This document shows positions 1 to 10,090 of a stretch of DNA of 64,000 nucleotides, in pieces; the stretch's first letter is position 1; each line of letters opens with the position of its first letter. The stretch is taken from NCBI GenBank assembly GCA_942493075.1, contig OW818681.1:3906001-3970000 (forward strand), written 5' to 3'. The notes beneath the pieces were generated by a model. The model had not been told where the DNA came from and searched no databases. It saw only the letters and a program-made list of their open reading frames with translations. The stretch is from JBBQYD01 sp942493075. Lineage in GTDB: Bacteria; Verrucomicrobiota; Verrucomicrobiia; Limisphaerales; UBA8199. Both the position numbers and the translations under genes were made by a program.

Positions 1-1
1 G

Positions 2-949
2 AAGCTTCGATTGGACGAAGCCGGCAAAGTAAAAGCCATTGAGCGTGTGGAGAACGACATCTCGCACCAACTCATCGAGGAGTTCATGCTCCTCGCTAAC
101 GAAGCGGTCGCAGCCCGATTGATCAGCCTCAACCGCCCGGCTCTTCACCGCTCACACGAACCACCGGATGAACGTAAGCTCAAGGAGTTCCGGGAGGAAG
201 TGGTCAGTCACTTCATTCCCTGCGGCAACCTGAATCATCGCCAGGAAGTCCAGAAGCTCCTGCAACGCCTTACTCCCTTGCCGGTTGGCCAGGCGCTGAA
301 GGTTGGATTTCTCCGTTCTTTGATGCGCGCCCGATATACGGTGGAAGCTCTGGGCCACTACGGGCTGGCTAAGAAGAAGTACACACATTTCACGTCACCG
401 ATCCGGCGCTATGCGGACCTGGTCGTCCACCGAGCTCTGTTCCAAAAGCCTGGACAAGCTATCACCAAAGACAGCCTGGCCGTTGTGGCAAACCACATAT
501 CCGAGACAGAACGAAGCTCTGATGACGCGGAACGTGACAGCCGGGATGTGAAGTTGTTCGCTTACCTGAATAGCCAGGTCAGCTCGGGACAACGCGAGGC
601 CTACGACGCCTATATCACGGATGTCCGCAACTTCGGATTCTTCGTCGATGTTACGGGATTGGGAATGAGTGGCCTGGTGCCGGTTTCGTCCATAACCGAT
701 GATTTCTACGCATTTGACGCCGAGCGCGCGCAAATGGTCGGGCGCCGATCTCGGCGGGTCTTCAAGCTGGGCGACAAGCTGAAGGTGCAAGTAGCCAAGG
801 TAGATACCTTCAAGAAACAGGTGGATTTCGAGCTTGCTGAGAAAGCGCCCCAGGAGAACAAGACGGGCCGAAAAGAGTTTCGAAAAACCGTGGAGAAGCC
901 GCAGCGATTCGAGAAGAAACCTAGCCGTAAGAGGCCACAGCACAAGTAA
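2..949 (+). CDS. rnr: Ribonuclease R, C-terminal part (5' end outside the window)
   Basis: 3'-5' exoribonuclease that degrades structured RNA in mRNA and rRNA quality control. The reading frame is already open at base 2, so the N-terminal cold-shock domains and most of the RNB catalytic domain lie upstream of the window. Visible are the end of the RNB domain with the family signature HFTSPIRRYADLVVHRAL, an S1 RNA-binding domain beginning at YDAYITDVRNFGFFV, and a Lys/Arg-rich basic tail, all in the order typical of RNase R. The stop codon is TAA at 947-949. RNase II also has RNB and S1 domains, but the basic C-terminal tail favours RNase R. Confidence in the family is high; the full length cannot be judged. 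Confidence 0.93.
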   Translation, partial: KLRLDEAGKVKAIERVENDISHQLIEEFMLLANEAVAARLISLNRPALHRSHEPPDERKLKEFREEVVSHFIPCGNLNHRQEVQKLLQRLTPLPVGQALKVGFLRSLMRARYTVEALGHYGLAKKKYTHFTSPIRRYADLVVHRALFQKPGQAITKDSLAVVANHISETERSSDDAERDSRDVKLFAYLNSQVSSGQREAYDAYITDVRNFGFFVDVTGLGMSGLVPVSSITDDFYAFDAERAQMVGRRSRRVFKLGDKLKVQVAKVDTFKKQVDFELAEKAPQENKTGRKEFRKTVEKPQRFEKKPSRKRPQHK

Positions 950-1101
950 TTAGGTATTTGGAACGCGGATTCCTGCTCGGTCGGCATTCCTGCAATCGGA
1001 CGGCAGCACCCGTGATGACAGGACTTGTCCTGATGCAGTTGCTCTTTAGTTAAGCGTTCCAGTTGACTTACTAATGTTTTGAAGTATCCTTCTCGCATTC
1101 G

Positions 1102-1905
1102 GTGCTTATGAGTCACCTTGTTATCTCTGAAAAATCGACTGAGCCCATGGCCCTGCGGTCCAGTAATGATGTGTTTGCCCAGTGGGATGCACTGACAACG
1201 TTGTCAGAGTCGCTTGTCGCGTTGCCTACGTGCCGGCCCGGACTCAAGGGCTACCTCTTTCTTGGACCCAAAGGTGGCGGCGAACCTTTGCGGATCGGCG
1301 TCTTTGCCGGAATCCATGGAGATGAGCCTGAGGGTGTGAATGCAATGATGCGCTTGGTGACGCTTCTGGAGGCACAACCAGAACTGGCTCGCGGCTATTG
1401 CCTCTTTCTTTACCCTATCTGCAACCCCTGGGGCTTCGAACGTGGAACCCGAATCGCGCGCTCTGGAAAGGATTTAAACCGCGAGTTCTGGCAGGAATCC
1501 GCTGAACCGGAGGTCGCATGGCTGGAATCTGAGCTTCGTGCGCGACAATTCCACGGGATCGTCTCGCTGCACACAGATGACACCAGCGCCGGCTTTTACG
1601 GGTACGCGCATGGCTCGATCATCACAGAAAACCTGGTGAAGCCAGCATTAGATGCAGCCTCACGCCACCTTCCCATTAATCATGGGGCCGTGATCGACGG
1701 CTTCCCCGCCACTCAAGGAATCATCAGGGACAGTTTTCCAGGAATCCTCTGCGCCGCTCCCGAGGTGCAGCCCCGTCCTTTTGAGATCATCCTCGAGACA
1801 CCTCAGAATGCTCCAGACGATCTAAAGGAGCTTTCTCTTGTGGCGGCTCTCCGGACGATCCTGGCCGATTACCAGGCCATGAACGCCTACGCCGCGGGCC
1901 TGTAA
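1102..1905 (+). CDS. M14-family zinc carboxypeptidase (AstE/AspA-like)
   Basis: Predicted metal-dependent hydrolase of the M14 carboxypeptidase / succinylglutamate desuccinylase type, 267 residues. The first zinc-ligand motif is GIHGDEPEG (His and Glu ligands), followed by DLNREFW (the Asn-Arg substrate-binding region of M14 enzymes) and SLHTDDTSAG, which supplies the third ligand. There is no signal peptide, so the protein is probably cytoplasmic. The frame opens with GTG at 1102; ATG at 1108 is an equally good start and neither has a clear ribosome binding site. The substrate cannot be read from the sequence: amino-acid amides, acylated amino acids or short peptides are all possible. It lies 150 bp after rnr and converges with the phosphorylase gene, so it is probably transcribed alone or with rnr. 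Confidence 0.8.
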   Translation: MLMSHLVISEKSTEPMALRSSNDVFAQWDALTTLSESLVALPTCRPGLKGYLFLGPKGGGEPLRIGVFAGIHGDEPEGVNAMMRLVTLLEAQPELARGYCLFLYPICNPWGFERGTRIARSGKDLNREFWQESAEPEVAWLESELRARQFHGIVSLHTDDTSAGFYGYAHGSIITENLVKPALDAASRHLPINHGAVIDGFPATQGIIRDSFPGILCAAPEVQPRPFEIILETPQNAPDDLKELSLVAALRTILADYQAMNAYAAGL

Positions 1906-1958
1906 GCAAAAGGAGCGGCTTGCGGCCGCCCCTTGAAACTCCATCCGTGACAGCAGAC

Positions 1959-4136
1959 CTACTTGGTCACGTAATATTTCGTTGCGTATTCCCGGACCAT
2001 GCGGTCGGTCGTAAACTGCGGCACCAAGGTGGACATCGCACGGCGAATCCTCTGAATCCACTGCCGCGGGAGTCCTTGCGAATCACGGAGGTAGAACAAC
2101 GGAATAACCTGTTCGGTCAAACCTTTGAAAAGATTGGCGCTATCAAGCCGGTCCTGCTCCTCTACTGAGTTGGGATGCGCATCCTCGCCAATAGCGAAAC
2201 CGTTTGTGGCGTCGTAACCCTCGCGCCACCAGCCGTCCAGGATGCTGAAGTTCAAGCAGCCATGGCAGCCAGCCTTCATACCGCTGGTGCCGGAGGCCTC
2301 CAAGGGCCGCCGAGGGGTGTTCAACCAGACATCGCAGCCGGATACCATCTGCCGGGCTACGTGCATATCATAGTTCTCAATGAACACCATGTGCCCCTGC
2401 AAGTCGCTGTACTTGCTCAGGTGAATGATATGCTGGATATAGCGTTTGCCATCGTCGTCGCGAGGGTGGGCCTTGCCTGCAAAAACAAATTGCACGGGAC
2501 GGGATTGATCACGCGTCAGCCTCACGATGTTCTCGAGCTGCTGGAAAATGAGAGGCGCTCGCTTGTAGGTCGCGAAACGTCTGGCGAAGCCAATGGTCAA
2601 CGCATCCGGATTAAGCAAGGCGTCAAATGCAATGAAGTCACCCTGGGTCAGGCGCTGGCGTTGAATCAGAAGCCGGCGGCGGGCGAACTCGATCAACTCG
2701 CGGCGCAGCTTATAGCGCAAGGCCCAAATCTCTTCATCCGAAATAAAGGCAGGATCAGAAATCCGCGCCCAAAACTCCGGAGCATTGATGTGAGTGTCCC
2801 AATCGGAGATCGGCGTCTTCACATCGAGCGAAGGCGGCTGATCGAGACCCTTCGTCAGTTTCTTGCGCCAGAAGAGCCGAACGGTGCCTTTCATCCAGCC
2901 AAGCAGATGGACACCGTTCGTGATGTGGCCAATAGGCACCTGCTCGACCGGTTTTCCGGGATACAAGGATTGCCACATGTGACGGCTCACCCGTCCGTGA
3001 AGCTCGCTTACCGCATTGGCGGCACGCGAGAGTTTCAGCGCCAGAACGGTCATGCAGAAAGGCTCCTGCAAATTCTCTGGATTCACCCGGCCTAACTTCA
3101 TGATCTCCGGAAAAGCGACAGGGATCTGCGTGCGGAACCGGTGCATCGCATACTCCATCAAGTCCGGGCTGAATCGATCGTGCCCTGCCTCAACTGGGGT
3201 ATGGGTTGTGAAAATGCATTCATCCCGCGTGCGTTTGAGAGCCGTCTCGTAGGTATCCCCAGCCGCCATTTTTTCACGGGCCAACTCCAAAGTCAAAAAC
3301 GCGGCGTGGCCCTCATTCATGTGGAACACCGAGGGCTGGATGCCCAGGGCACGCAACAACCGGACACCACCTACTCCCAGCAGGATTTCCTGCATGATGC
3401 GGGTGGTGCTGTCGCCACCATACACGCGAAGAGTCAGATCGCGGAAATGCTGTTCATTCTCCGGACGATTCGTGTCCAAAAGGTAAACCGACACTCGGCC
3501 GATGTTCACACGCCAGGCTTGGAACACCACCTGATTGACGCCTACATCCACGGAGCAGACCAATGGCTCGCCGCGAGCGTTGAGGACCGGCTCCATCGGC
3601 AGGTTCTTTGGATTCAGAAGCGTGTAATACTCGGTCTGCCAATTATTCGCATCAATGGCTTGCTGGAAGTATCCCTCGCGGTAGAACAGGCTGATGCCCG
3701 TGAAACTCAAGCCGAGGTCACTGGCCGATTTCGTATGATCTCCGGCTAACATACCGAGGCCACCAGCAGCAATCGGCAAAGTTTCATGAAAACCGAATTC
3801 TGCGGAAAAATAAGCCACAGGGCGGCTACGCAAAGAGGATGCATGCTGGCTGGCCCATGTGTGCTTCTCTGACATGTAGGCTTCAAAGGACTGGAGAACC
3901 CGGCGCACGCGTATCGCGAAATCCTCATCTTGCAGGCGGACACGCAATTCGTAATCCGAAACCTCGTGAAGTACAGCTACGGCGTTGTGGTAAAGGTTTT
4001 GCCAGCACCGCGGGGAAAGCTCTTGAAAGATCTCCTGCGCACCCTGATCCCAGGTCCACCAGAGGTTGCGGGCCAGTTTATTCAGTCCAACAGTCAACTC
4101 GGTTAATGCTTCGCTACTTAGCGGCTCAGTTGTCAT
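1959..4136 (-). CDS. glgP: Alpha-glucan (glycogen/maltodextrin) phosphorylase, GT35
   Basis: Phosphorolytic enzyme releasing glucose-1-phosphate from alpha-1,4-glucans, 725 residues, as in the short 'alpha-glucan family phosphorylase' branch. The N-terminal region GLNKLARNLWWTWDQGAQ matches the DUF3417 segment of this branch. Further motifs are GHITNGVHLLGW, GFARRFATYKRA, and GTSGMK near residue 630, which carries the lysine that binds pyridoxal phosphate in this family, followed by LNFSILDGWWREGYD. ATG at 4136 is preceded by GGAAAT about 10 bases upstream. The protein is cytoplasmic. The gene stands alone on the minus strand, convergent with the M14 gene and divergent from the giant secreted protein. 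Glycogen turnover is inferred from family membership. Confidence 0.93.
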   Translation of the reverse strand: MTTEPLSSEALTELTVGLNKLARNLWWTWDQGAQEIFQELSPRCWQNLYHNAVAVLHEVSDYELRVRLQDEDFAIRVRRVLQSFEAYMSEKHTWASQHASSLRSRPVAYFSAEFGFHETLPIAAGGLGMLAGDHTKSASDLGLSFTGISLFYREGYFQQAIDANNWQTEYYTLLNPKNLPMEPVLNARGEPLVCSVDVGVNQVVFQAWRVNIGRVSVYLLDTNRPENEQHFRDLTLRVYGGDSTTRIMQEILLGVGGVRLLRALGIQPSVFHMNEGHAAFLTLELAREKMAAGDTYETALKRTRDECIFTTHTPVEAGHDRFSPDLMEYAMHRFRTQIPVAFPEIMKLGRVNPENLQEPFCMTVLALKLSRAANAVSELHGRVSRHMWQSLYPGKPVEQVPIGHITNGVHLLGWMKGTVRLFWRKKLTKGLDQPPSLDVKTPISDWDTHINAPEFWARISDPAFISDEEIWALRYKLRRELIEFARRRLLIQRQRLTQGDFIAFDALLNPDALTIGFARRFATYKRAPLIFQQLENIVRLTRDQSRPVQFVFAGKAHPRDDDGKRYIQHIIHLSKYSDLQGHMVFIENYDMHVARQMVSGCDVWLNTPRRPLEASGTSGMKAGCHGCLNFSILDGWWREGYDATNGFAIGEDAHPNSVEEQDRLDSANLFKGLTEQVIPLFYLRDSQGLPRQWIQRIRRAMSTLVPQFTTDRMVREYATKYYVTK

Positions 4137-4503
4137 AGAGTGTAATTTCCCTTAAGTACGCCAAACTGCAAAATCTTCTGGCGCACACCCTAAAGGCCAA
4201 ACGCCCGTCTCGCAAATGATTTCCTGGAGGAACGGCGGTGTAATATAGGGCGCACCTTTCGTTTTGGTAAGCCCCGATCTTCGTGAGGGTAAGAATGTTG
4301 GCTTTCATCTTGACACTCCATAGCCATTGGTCAAGGCTCTGAACCATCAGTCGAAATCGCTTCTTATCACTCACATTTAAGAGCGAATTTCGCAGGTGGC
4401 TCCCGAACAAAGGTGAACCTGTTTGGCGCAATCGTTCGGTTAGGGCATTCGCAGAATTCTACGTGTGCGTGCGAGGAACCAGGATTGGAATCGAAGGAAC
4501 TCA
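4137..4503. other. Divergent intergenic region between glgP and the large secreted protein
   Basis: About 370 bp between two divergent genes, so it must hold both promoters. No convincing -35/-10 pair or operator stands out by eye. The only clear element is the AAGGA ribosome binding site just before the ATG at 4504. Confidence 0.5.
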
Positions 4504-7500
4504 ATGAAAGAATCTGTTCGCGTGATTGCTCGGGCATTGGCAACCAGCCTCCTGATCTGGCCAATGTGTGTGCTTGGCGAAATGTCCCCAACATCCGAAG
4601 TCAGCGGGCCGTTGGAATCCGCTGAGGTCCCGGACCGTGGAACATTCTGGTTCGCATCAGAGAATCAGCCGCCACTGCCTTTCAATATTTACTCTGAGTT
4701 GGACCTTCCTGTTTACTTTCTGGGCACGAACGGCAACCAATTCCTGGTGGATGACCGGGACTATTTGGCCATGCGGACGCTGATGCGTATCTCTGGCATG
4801 TCATCAATGTCTATCGATCTGCCGCCGGGAGCTGGAGGTGGCAATCCGGACCCGGGCGTGACAAATCTGCCTCCAGCTTATTCTTATGCTGAAGGGAGTT
4901 TGTGGCTGGAGCTCATTAATGTCGTGAATGGGTTAAGCTACCTCGCCATACACACACCAGCCGAGGAATATGGGCTTTGTGTTTATGACCTCTTCACGAC
5001 GACAAACCTGAGTCTGAATGCTGAAGGCTTGAGTTTGACGAACTGGGCCTGGATATCCCGCACCGAACCGGGACAAACAAACCTTCAAATCGGCAGCATT
5101 TCACCTTCCGAGGCGTGGTTTAGGCTCGCACGGACCAATGACAGCGACGGCGATGGTCTCAGCGATGCGTTCGAAACAATGTGTTCACACTCAAGCCCTA
5201 CAAATGCTGACGGTCCCGTTTTCACTACCCAACCGTTGAGTCAGACAATCGACTCCGGCGATTCAGTGACATTTCGTGTGGCAGCCGTTGGAGTGCCGCC
5301 GTTGAGATATCAATGGTGTGACGACCAGGGCCCTTTAGCGGGCGAGACGAATCTTACATTGAGTCTTCCGCACGAGTTCGGCAGCAAGCGGTTTGTGGCA
5401 TGGGTGACGAACGGCTTAGGCCTCGCAACGCAGAGCGATTATGCGGATCTCGGCGTTCTTTCGGAGGAGACCGGCTTCGGAATGGTCCGGCTCATCGGGC
5501 CGCGGCAGGATTATACGTTCCTCGAAGGAAAGACATACTATATCGAGTCCCGGGTGGAGTTACGCGGCCGCACGGTATTGCGTTCGTGCGTCATTAAGCC
5601 GGACTGGTGGGGAACAAACTGCAGCCTGGCCGTGGTTGGCACCCTGGTCAATGAAGCTGAGGACACGCGTGCGCCCGTCTTTTTCACCTCCGTGGATGAC
5701 AATACAAAAGGCGTTCCCTTCATTGTGAGCACCAGGGAACCATTGTGCAATACGAATACCGTTCCGTATCTCGACCTTTCTCAGGCCCAAGTGGAAGGCG
5801 GCCGATTGAGCAATCTGCGGTTCAGCTATGCCAGCGCCGGGATCATTCTACCGGAGGGAACCAATTCGACAGAGCTGTGGGACTGCCAGTTCGTTTCATG
5901 CGGCACAGCGATGAGGAGCCACGGGACGGCGGGAGTAAGCCTACACAACGTGCTTATTGCACAGTGCGGCGGGGCGATTGATTGTGCCGGACCCCTGGGA
6001 CGTTTCGAAGGGGAGCAAGTCACGATCGAAGCACCTGCGTTATGGGTGGGCAATACCGCCCCCGCTCAAATTCGGCTAACCAACTCTTTTGTTATTGGAG
6101 TGATTCCGTCTGGTCCTGCGTTGGTTGCGGATCATGTTCTCGCTTCGAACCAAGGAGGGCTCTTTCGCACTAATCGGCATGGTCGCTTCTATCTGCCCGA
6201 GGGAAGTCCTTACCGAGGGGCCGGGACTACAAATATCAGCCCGAGAGTCGCTGAAATGCTCAAGCACAAGACCAGCCAACCACCCATGGATTTTCCGCAA
6301 GGAATGAACTGGAAAGGCGAGATGACGCTCGGTCCTGTTGTACCACGGTTCGCTGGCGGAGCGCCGGACTATGGTTATCAGTATGAGGCCGTCGATTATA
6401 CCATTGCGAGAGTGCAACTATTCGGTTCGGTTACTATCTTGCCGGGAACCAGTGTTGGGTTCCGGCAGGAACGGCTTGGGGACACCGAGGATCTTACCGA
6501 CTATGGCTTCTACCTTCGCGAAGGCTCGACGTTATCTGCCCGCGGGCATGCCGAGAGGCCGATCTCATTTTTCAACGAGCAGGCTGCGGTCGAGGGGCCG
6601 GCTATGGCATGCTGGATAATGTTCACGCCTTCGTATGTTCCAGGCGAATTAAAGAGCGACGGGGTTTCGTCTCCGCCCCCGCATATGGATTTTCGATTCT
6701 GCCGGTTTGATGCGGTTGAGGAGCAGCTAATAGTGGCTTCAGGGCTTCCCTCATTGGAGGACTGGCCCTTCTCACTGGACAGCGCGATGTATTGGTCGCT
6801 CAGCGATAGCGCGATGCGTGGAGGGGCGATCGACATTAATCGACCGGATGCGTGGATTGTGGGCGATGAATACGAGTTCGGGCCCGCATCCATCGAGTGG
6901 TTCAACAACACTTTTGACAATGTGCGGGTCGTGCTTTTGCCTAGTTCTTTTCCGAGCACGACCAACGCAGCATGGAATGTCGATATGGCATTCAGCGCCC
7001 GGCACAATCTGTTCAAGGAGGGGGCGTCCTTCTTCCTTGCACCAGTGCCGGCTTCTTCTGGTGATTGGGTTATGAAAGACAACCTGTTCGACCGAGTGCG
7101 CTTCTACCAATACGATCTGCCTCTGGACCTAGGCTATAACGCCTATTGGCCGCTCAAGCCGGCGGAATTGAACGGCTCCGGTTTAGCGCAACTCCTCACC
7201 CATGAAAACCAAACCGGGCCAGGCGAGCAGTTCTTCGCAAGCGCGCCACTATACCAGAGTGGGCCTTTGGGCGCGTTTTACCTGCCCAGCGGAACGGTGG
7301 CATGGCACAACGGCAGCGCTGCGCCGAGTGAAGCCGGGTTATTCCATTACACGACGCGCAAAGACCAAGTGAAGGAGGGAGACGAACCCGGCACACACAA
7401 TGCCAGCATCGGGCCTCACTATGTCGCGTGTCAAAGCGCGACGAATGCAACTCCGCGCGATAGCGACGCAGACGGCATCGCTGATCATGTCGAAAACAGA

Positions 7501-9213
7501 GCTGGAACGGGCCTTGTCGCTTCGGATGAAACGGACTGGCAGAGCCAATTCACCATCACCGGAGTGTTCGATCCCACAAACTCTGTTTATGACGACATCG
7601 ACCTCTCTGGCAACGGGTTGGTCGGGAGGATAAAGAGGGCGCTGGAAATGAGCCAGTTTGCAATGGAGAACCCCCTAACGCTTACGCTCATCAGCACAGG
7701 TGACGAGCCGGACATTGTCACCTTTGAAGCGCCGATCAGCTATGACACGGTGACAAATTCAGGCAATTCCTTGACTCTGCGGATGAACGGCATCGAAGTG
7801 TCCTTGGGGGAATGCAGGCGCGCAGGTAATGGAAACTGTCTGCTGGCATTCAACATGGATTTTGATCCGACGGGGCGGCATTTCCTCTCCGCCGTTTACC
7901 GGCTCGGGACGGAACCCGATGGCCACCCGGTGATGACAGGCGGCGGACCATTTTTCCCTTTTGTCTCCAGCAATGCCGTGCAGTTTTTCGAGAACGGGTC
8001 GATGTTCGACGACACCAGCGCGTATCTGGATGCAAAGGTCTTCTCTTCCTATGCCGAGTATGTAATCGCGCTATACGACCCATCCACAACCCCGCCGACG
8101 TTCCTCAACGCGATCACAAACTCCACAGCTAGTGGCATGATCCAGGAAGAATGGAATCTGACGCTCGCCGATGGGGTAACGCAGTATACAGGTGCCGAGA
8201 TCCAGGCGGACTTTTGTGTGACTGCAGCAGACCTCCCCAATACCTCAACCAACCGTCAGCGGAGAATCGTGACACGCGCCATAGGCTCGCTTTCCGAGTC
8301 GGGGCCTAACATGGATGTGGCTTACTTTTACACGCCGACTAACAGCGCCCGATCGGCGGCACATGAACAAGGTGGGACTGTTTGGAACGCAATGCAGGGG
8401 GTGGTGGATGTGCTCATAAAGGAAGCCTCGGACTACCCCGTTTATGATTCCTATTTCAATCGGTATTTGCCGGATACCAGAGGCGAGTACCCTGGCTACA
8501 TCACTAAACGTTCGCGAACGACCAACGACCCGGCTACTCTCCCCACAATACTGGAGACGCTTTTGCCGGACATGACAAACGGCCTAACCAAACAGCTTTA
8601 TGTGTATGGCCACGGCTGGAACGGTTTGATAGGTGGAGCCGAACCCGGCGTCTATCTAAGCGCCTTGGATGTAGGAAATAACCTTAATAACAAGTTCGCA
8701 CTCAAAGGCGGTCTAATTGCCCACAATCCTTACCGGTTTGTGTTTCTTGACGGTTGCGCCACCGCGTCAGGAAAAGATTGGCGACGCGCATTCGGCATCT
8801 TTCCCATCGATGCACCCATCCAGGCAGCGAGGAATAAGACCGGGGCGCAGGCTTACATCGGCTGGGCGGACGAGCATGCCGGTTGGTTCAATTACTCTCA
8901 AAATAGCCAGGTGACCGACGACATGGCGAAGGGTTTTGGAGCAACACTCACACAATTCTACACGCTTTGGATGAACAATGTGCCATTAAGGCAGTGTCTG
9001 GATATCGCTTGCACCCCCGCTTCCGGCAAGGCTCCCTTCCCGGTGCCGGAAAACAAGAATCTGAAGCTGACCATCAATTCCCACAATTACAGCACCACCA
9101 ACCTTGCTACCAGCAAGATTTATCTCGTTGGATATCCAGGACTGACGGTCGGCGGACGGGATCCAAGCTTCGATTCTGACACCAAGTATGCAGCGCCTAA
9201 AAACGTCGAATAA
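4504..9213 (+). CDS. Large secreted beta-helix/Ig-like protein with C-terminal caspase/CHAT-like His-Cys domain
   Basis: A 1569-residue exported protein of unknown function. ATG at 4504 is chosen because AAGGA lies 6-7 bases upstream and the product then begins with a typical signal peptide (basic MKESVR, a hydrophobic core, cleavage near VLGEM). An Asp-rich calcium-binding-like repeat (DSDGDGLSDAFE) is followed by an Ig-like domain around residues 240-315 (FTTQPLSQTIDSGDSVTF...YQW). A long Asn/Gly-rich region looks like right-handed beta-helix, and a second Asp-rich repeat, DSDADGIADHVE, follows. The C-terminal ~230 residues contain a hydrophobic strand ending in YGHGWNG (His1370) and another ending in FVFLDGCATASG (Cys1418). 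This is the H-G...G-C pattern of clan CD peptidases (caspase, gingipain, CHAT). The following GAQAYIGWAD...FYTLWMNNVPLRQCL resembles the last strand and helix of CHAT domains. Domain assignment is by eye; activity is inferred. A small secreted gene follows 16 bp downstream. Confidence 0.75.
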   Translation: MKESVRVIARALATSLLIWPMCVLGEMSPTSEVSGPLESAEVPDRGTFWFASENQPPLPFNIYSELDLPVYFLGTNGNQFLVDDRDYLAMRTLMRISGMSSMSIDLPPGAGGGNPDPGVTNLPPAYSYAEGSLWLELINVVNGLSYLAIHTPAEEYGLCVYDLFTTTNLSLNAEGLSLTNWAWISRTEPGQTNLQIGSISPSEAWFRLARTNDSDGDGLSDAFETMCSHSSPTNADGPVFTTQPLSQTIDSGDSVTFRVAAVGVPPLRYQWCDDQGPLAGETNLTLSLPHEFGSKRFVAWVTNGLGLATQSDYADLGVLSEETGFGMVRLIGPRQDYTFLEGKTYYIESRVELRGRTVLRSCVIKPDWWGTNCSLAVVGTLVNEAEDTRAPVFFTSVDDNTKGVPFIVSTREPLCNTNTVPYLDLSQAQVEGGRLSNLRFSYASAGIILPEGTNSTELWDCQFVSCGTAMRSHGTAGVSLHNVLIAQCGGAIDCAGPLGRFEGEQVTIEAPALWVGNTAPAQIRLTNSFVIGVIPSGPALVADHVLASNQGGLFRTNRHGRFYLPEGSPYRGAGTTNISPRVAEMLKHKTSQPPMDFPQGMNWKGEMTLGPVVPRFAGGAPDYGYQYEAVDYTIARVQLFGSVTILPGTSVGFRQERLGDTEDLTDYGFYLREGSTLSARGHAERPISFFNEQAAVEGPAMACWIMFTPSYVPGELKSDGVSSPPPHMDFRFCRFDAVEEQLIVASGLPSLEDWPFSLDSAMYWSLSDSAMRGGAIDINRPDAWIVGDEYEFGPASIEWFNNTFDNVRVVLLPSSFPSTTNAAWNVDMAFSARHNLFKEGASFFLAPVPASSGDWVMKDNLFDRVRFYQYDLPLDLGYNAYWPLKPAELNGSGLAQLLTHENQTGPGEQFFASAPLYQSGPLGAFYLPSGTVAWHNGSAAPSEAGLFHYTTRKDQVKEGDEPGTHNASIGPHYVACQSATNATPRDSDADGIADHVENRAGTGLVASDETDWQSQFTITGVFDPTNSVYDDIDLSGNGLVGRIKRALEMSQFAMENPLTLTLISTGDEPDIVTFEAPISYDTVTNSGNSLTLRMNGIEVSLGECRRAGNGNCLLAFNMDFDPTGRHFLSAVYRLGTEPDGHPVMTGGGPFFPFVSSNAVQFFENGSMFDDTSAYLDAKVFSSYAEYVIALYDPSTTPPTFLNAITNSTASGMIQEEWNLTLADGVTQYTGAEIQADFCVTAADLPNTSTNRQRRIVTRAIGSLSESGPNMDVAYFYTPTNSARSAAHEQGGTVWNAMQGVVDVLIKEASDYPVYDSYFNRYLPDTRGEYPGYITKRSRTTNDPATLPTILETLLPDMTNGLTKQLYVYGHGWNGLIGGAEPGVYLSALDVGNNLNNKFALKGGLIAHNPYRFVFLDGCATASGKDWRRAFGIFPIDAPIQAARNKTGAQAYIGWADEHAGWFNYSQNSQVTDDMAKGFGATLTQFYTLWMNNVPLRQCLDIACTPASGKAPFPVPENKNLKLTINSHNYSTTNLATSKIYLVGYPGLTVGGRDPSFDSDTKYAAPKNVE

Positions 9214-9229
9214 CCGGAGAGAGACGACT

Positions 9230-10087
9230 ATGAAAGCTCTTTACATACTTTTTTCCGTCATCATATTATTATCGTTCTCGTTGCACGAAGCGCAAGGAGC
9301 GGTAGAGTTCAGGATTCCTGAAAACGCGGCACAAGAGCTTCCTCCCGGAGTACCACGAACGGTCGAAACCAACGGCACGGTTATCGACATAGACCAGCAG
9401 TTCACAACTCGAGCCTACAGAGAGTATACATGTGATATGCTATTGAATGAAGCTAGCGGCGTTGCTCAGGAACTTCATCTACCGGAACCACAGCCCATTA
9501 CTAGGTCTAATCTAGTTAGTGGCTTTATCAGTCCGTTCGGTTTCACCTACGTTTTCCGAAAGGTTGGCAACATCAGCACCACGAACTATAGCTACGGCGT
9601 GGAGGAGGACTACAGGTTCAGTCATATTACCGTGACGAAAATTGAGGAACGTTGCCATCACTATGCGGACAAATACCAATGGCCGATCAGCCGTTTTGAC
9701 ACCAACGCGGCCTATCAATTGGCCACGCAATGGCTTTCTGCAGTCCATATGGACGTAAAGGGGCTGAACCGCGACTTTGACATGAACGTAATGGTGGACA
9801 ACTACTGGAATAACGTGAAGCATGGCGAACTGCCGAAACAGAAGTTTACCCCGATTTACTTCGTTTCCTGGAGCAGGAAAGGCTTGAAGCCCGGCTCGAT
9901 TGATTCGGGCGCGTACGTTCACCTGTTTTTACCAACCAAGCAGTTATTGCAGTTGGCAGTGAACGACTCCAAGTACATCCTGCGTCCGCCGATTGTATTT
10001 ACCAACCTGGCAGCATTGTTTCCTGGCAAGGCCGAAATCAAAACCAATCTCCCTGGCAAGGTGATCGTCATTGACGGTTCCAAATGA
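9230..10087 (+). CDS. Small secreted protein of unknown function, partner of the CHAT-like protein
   Basis: A 285-residue exported protein I do not recognise. ATG at 9230 is preceded by GGAGAGAGA and gives a clear signal peptide (MKALYILFSVIILLSFSL, cleavage near AQGAVEF). The start lies 16 bp after the stop of the large gene, so the two are probably co-transcribed. The mature N-terminus carries a proline-rich ELPPGVPR motif followed by a short beta-like segment, then PITRSNLVSGFISPFGFTY and aromatic-rich stretches. No catalytic motif is apparent. A deleted paralogue follows directly downstream and shares the LPPGVPR, PITRTNL, FISP.G and C-terminal FTN.A.LFP.KA motifs. A substrate, inhibitor or assembly partner of the upstream protein is possible, but that is only inference from position. 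Confidence 0.7.
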   Translation: MKALYILFSVIILLSFSLHEAQGAVEFRIPENAAQELPPGVPRTVETNGTVIDIDQQFTTRAYREYTCDMLLNEASGVAQELHLPEPQPITRSNLVSGFISPFGFTYVFRKVGNISTTNYSYGVEEDYRFSHITVTKIEERCHHYADKYQWPISRFDTNAAYQLATQWLSAVHMDVKGLNRDFDMNVMVDNYWNNVKHGELPKQKFTPIYFVSWSRKGLKPGSIDSGAYVHLFLPTKQLLQLAVNDSKYILRPPIVFTNLAALFPGKAEIKTNLPGKVIVIDGSK

Positions 10088-10090
10088 CCA

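Noticed and set aside
2175..3095. A 306-codon plus-strand frame opposite glgP
   Set aside because: Antisense shadow of a GC-rich gene; no protein-like motif, and glgP is certain.
4126..4431. A 101-codon minus-strand frame upstream of glgP
   Set aside because: Overlaps the glgP start in another frame, has no Shine-Dalgarno and its composition is not protein-like.
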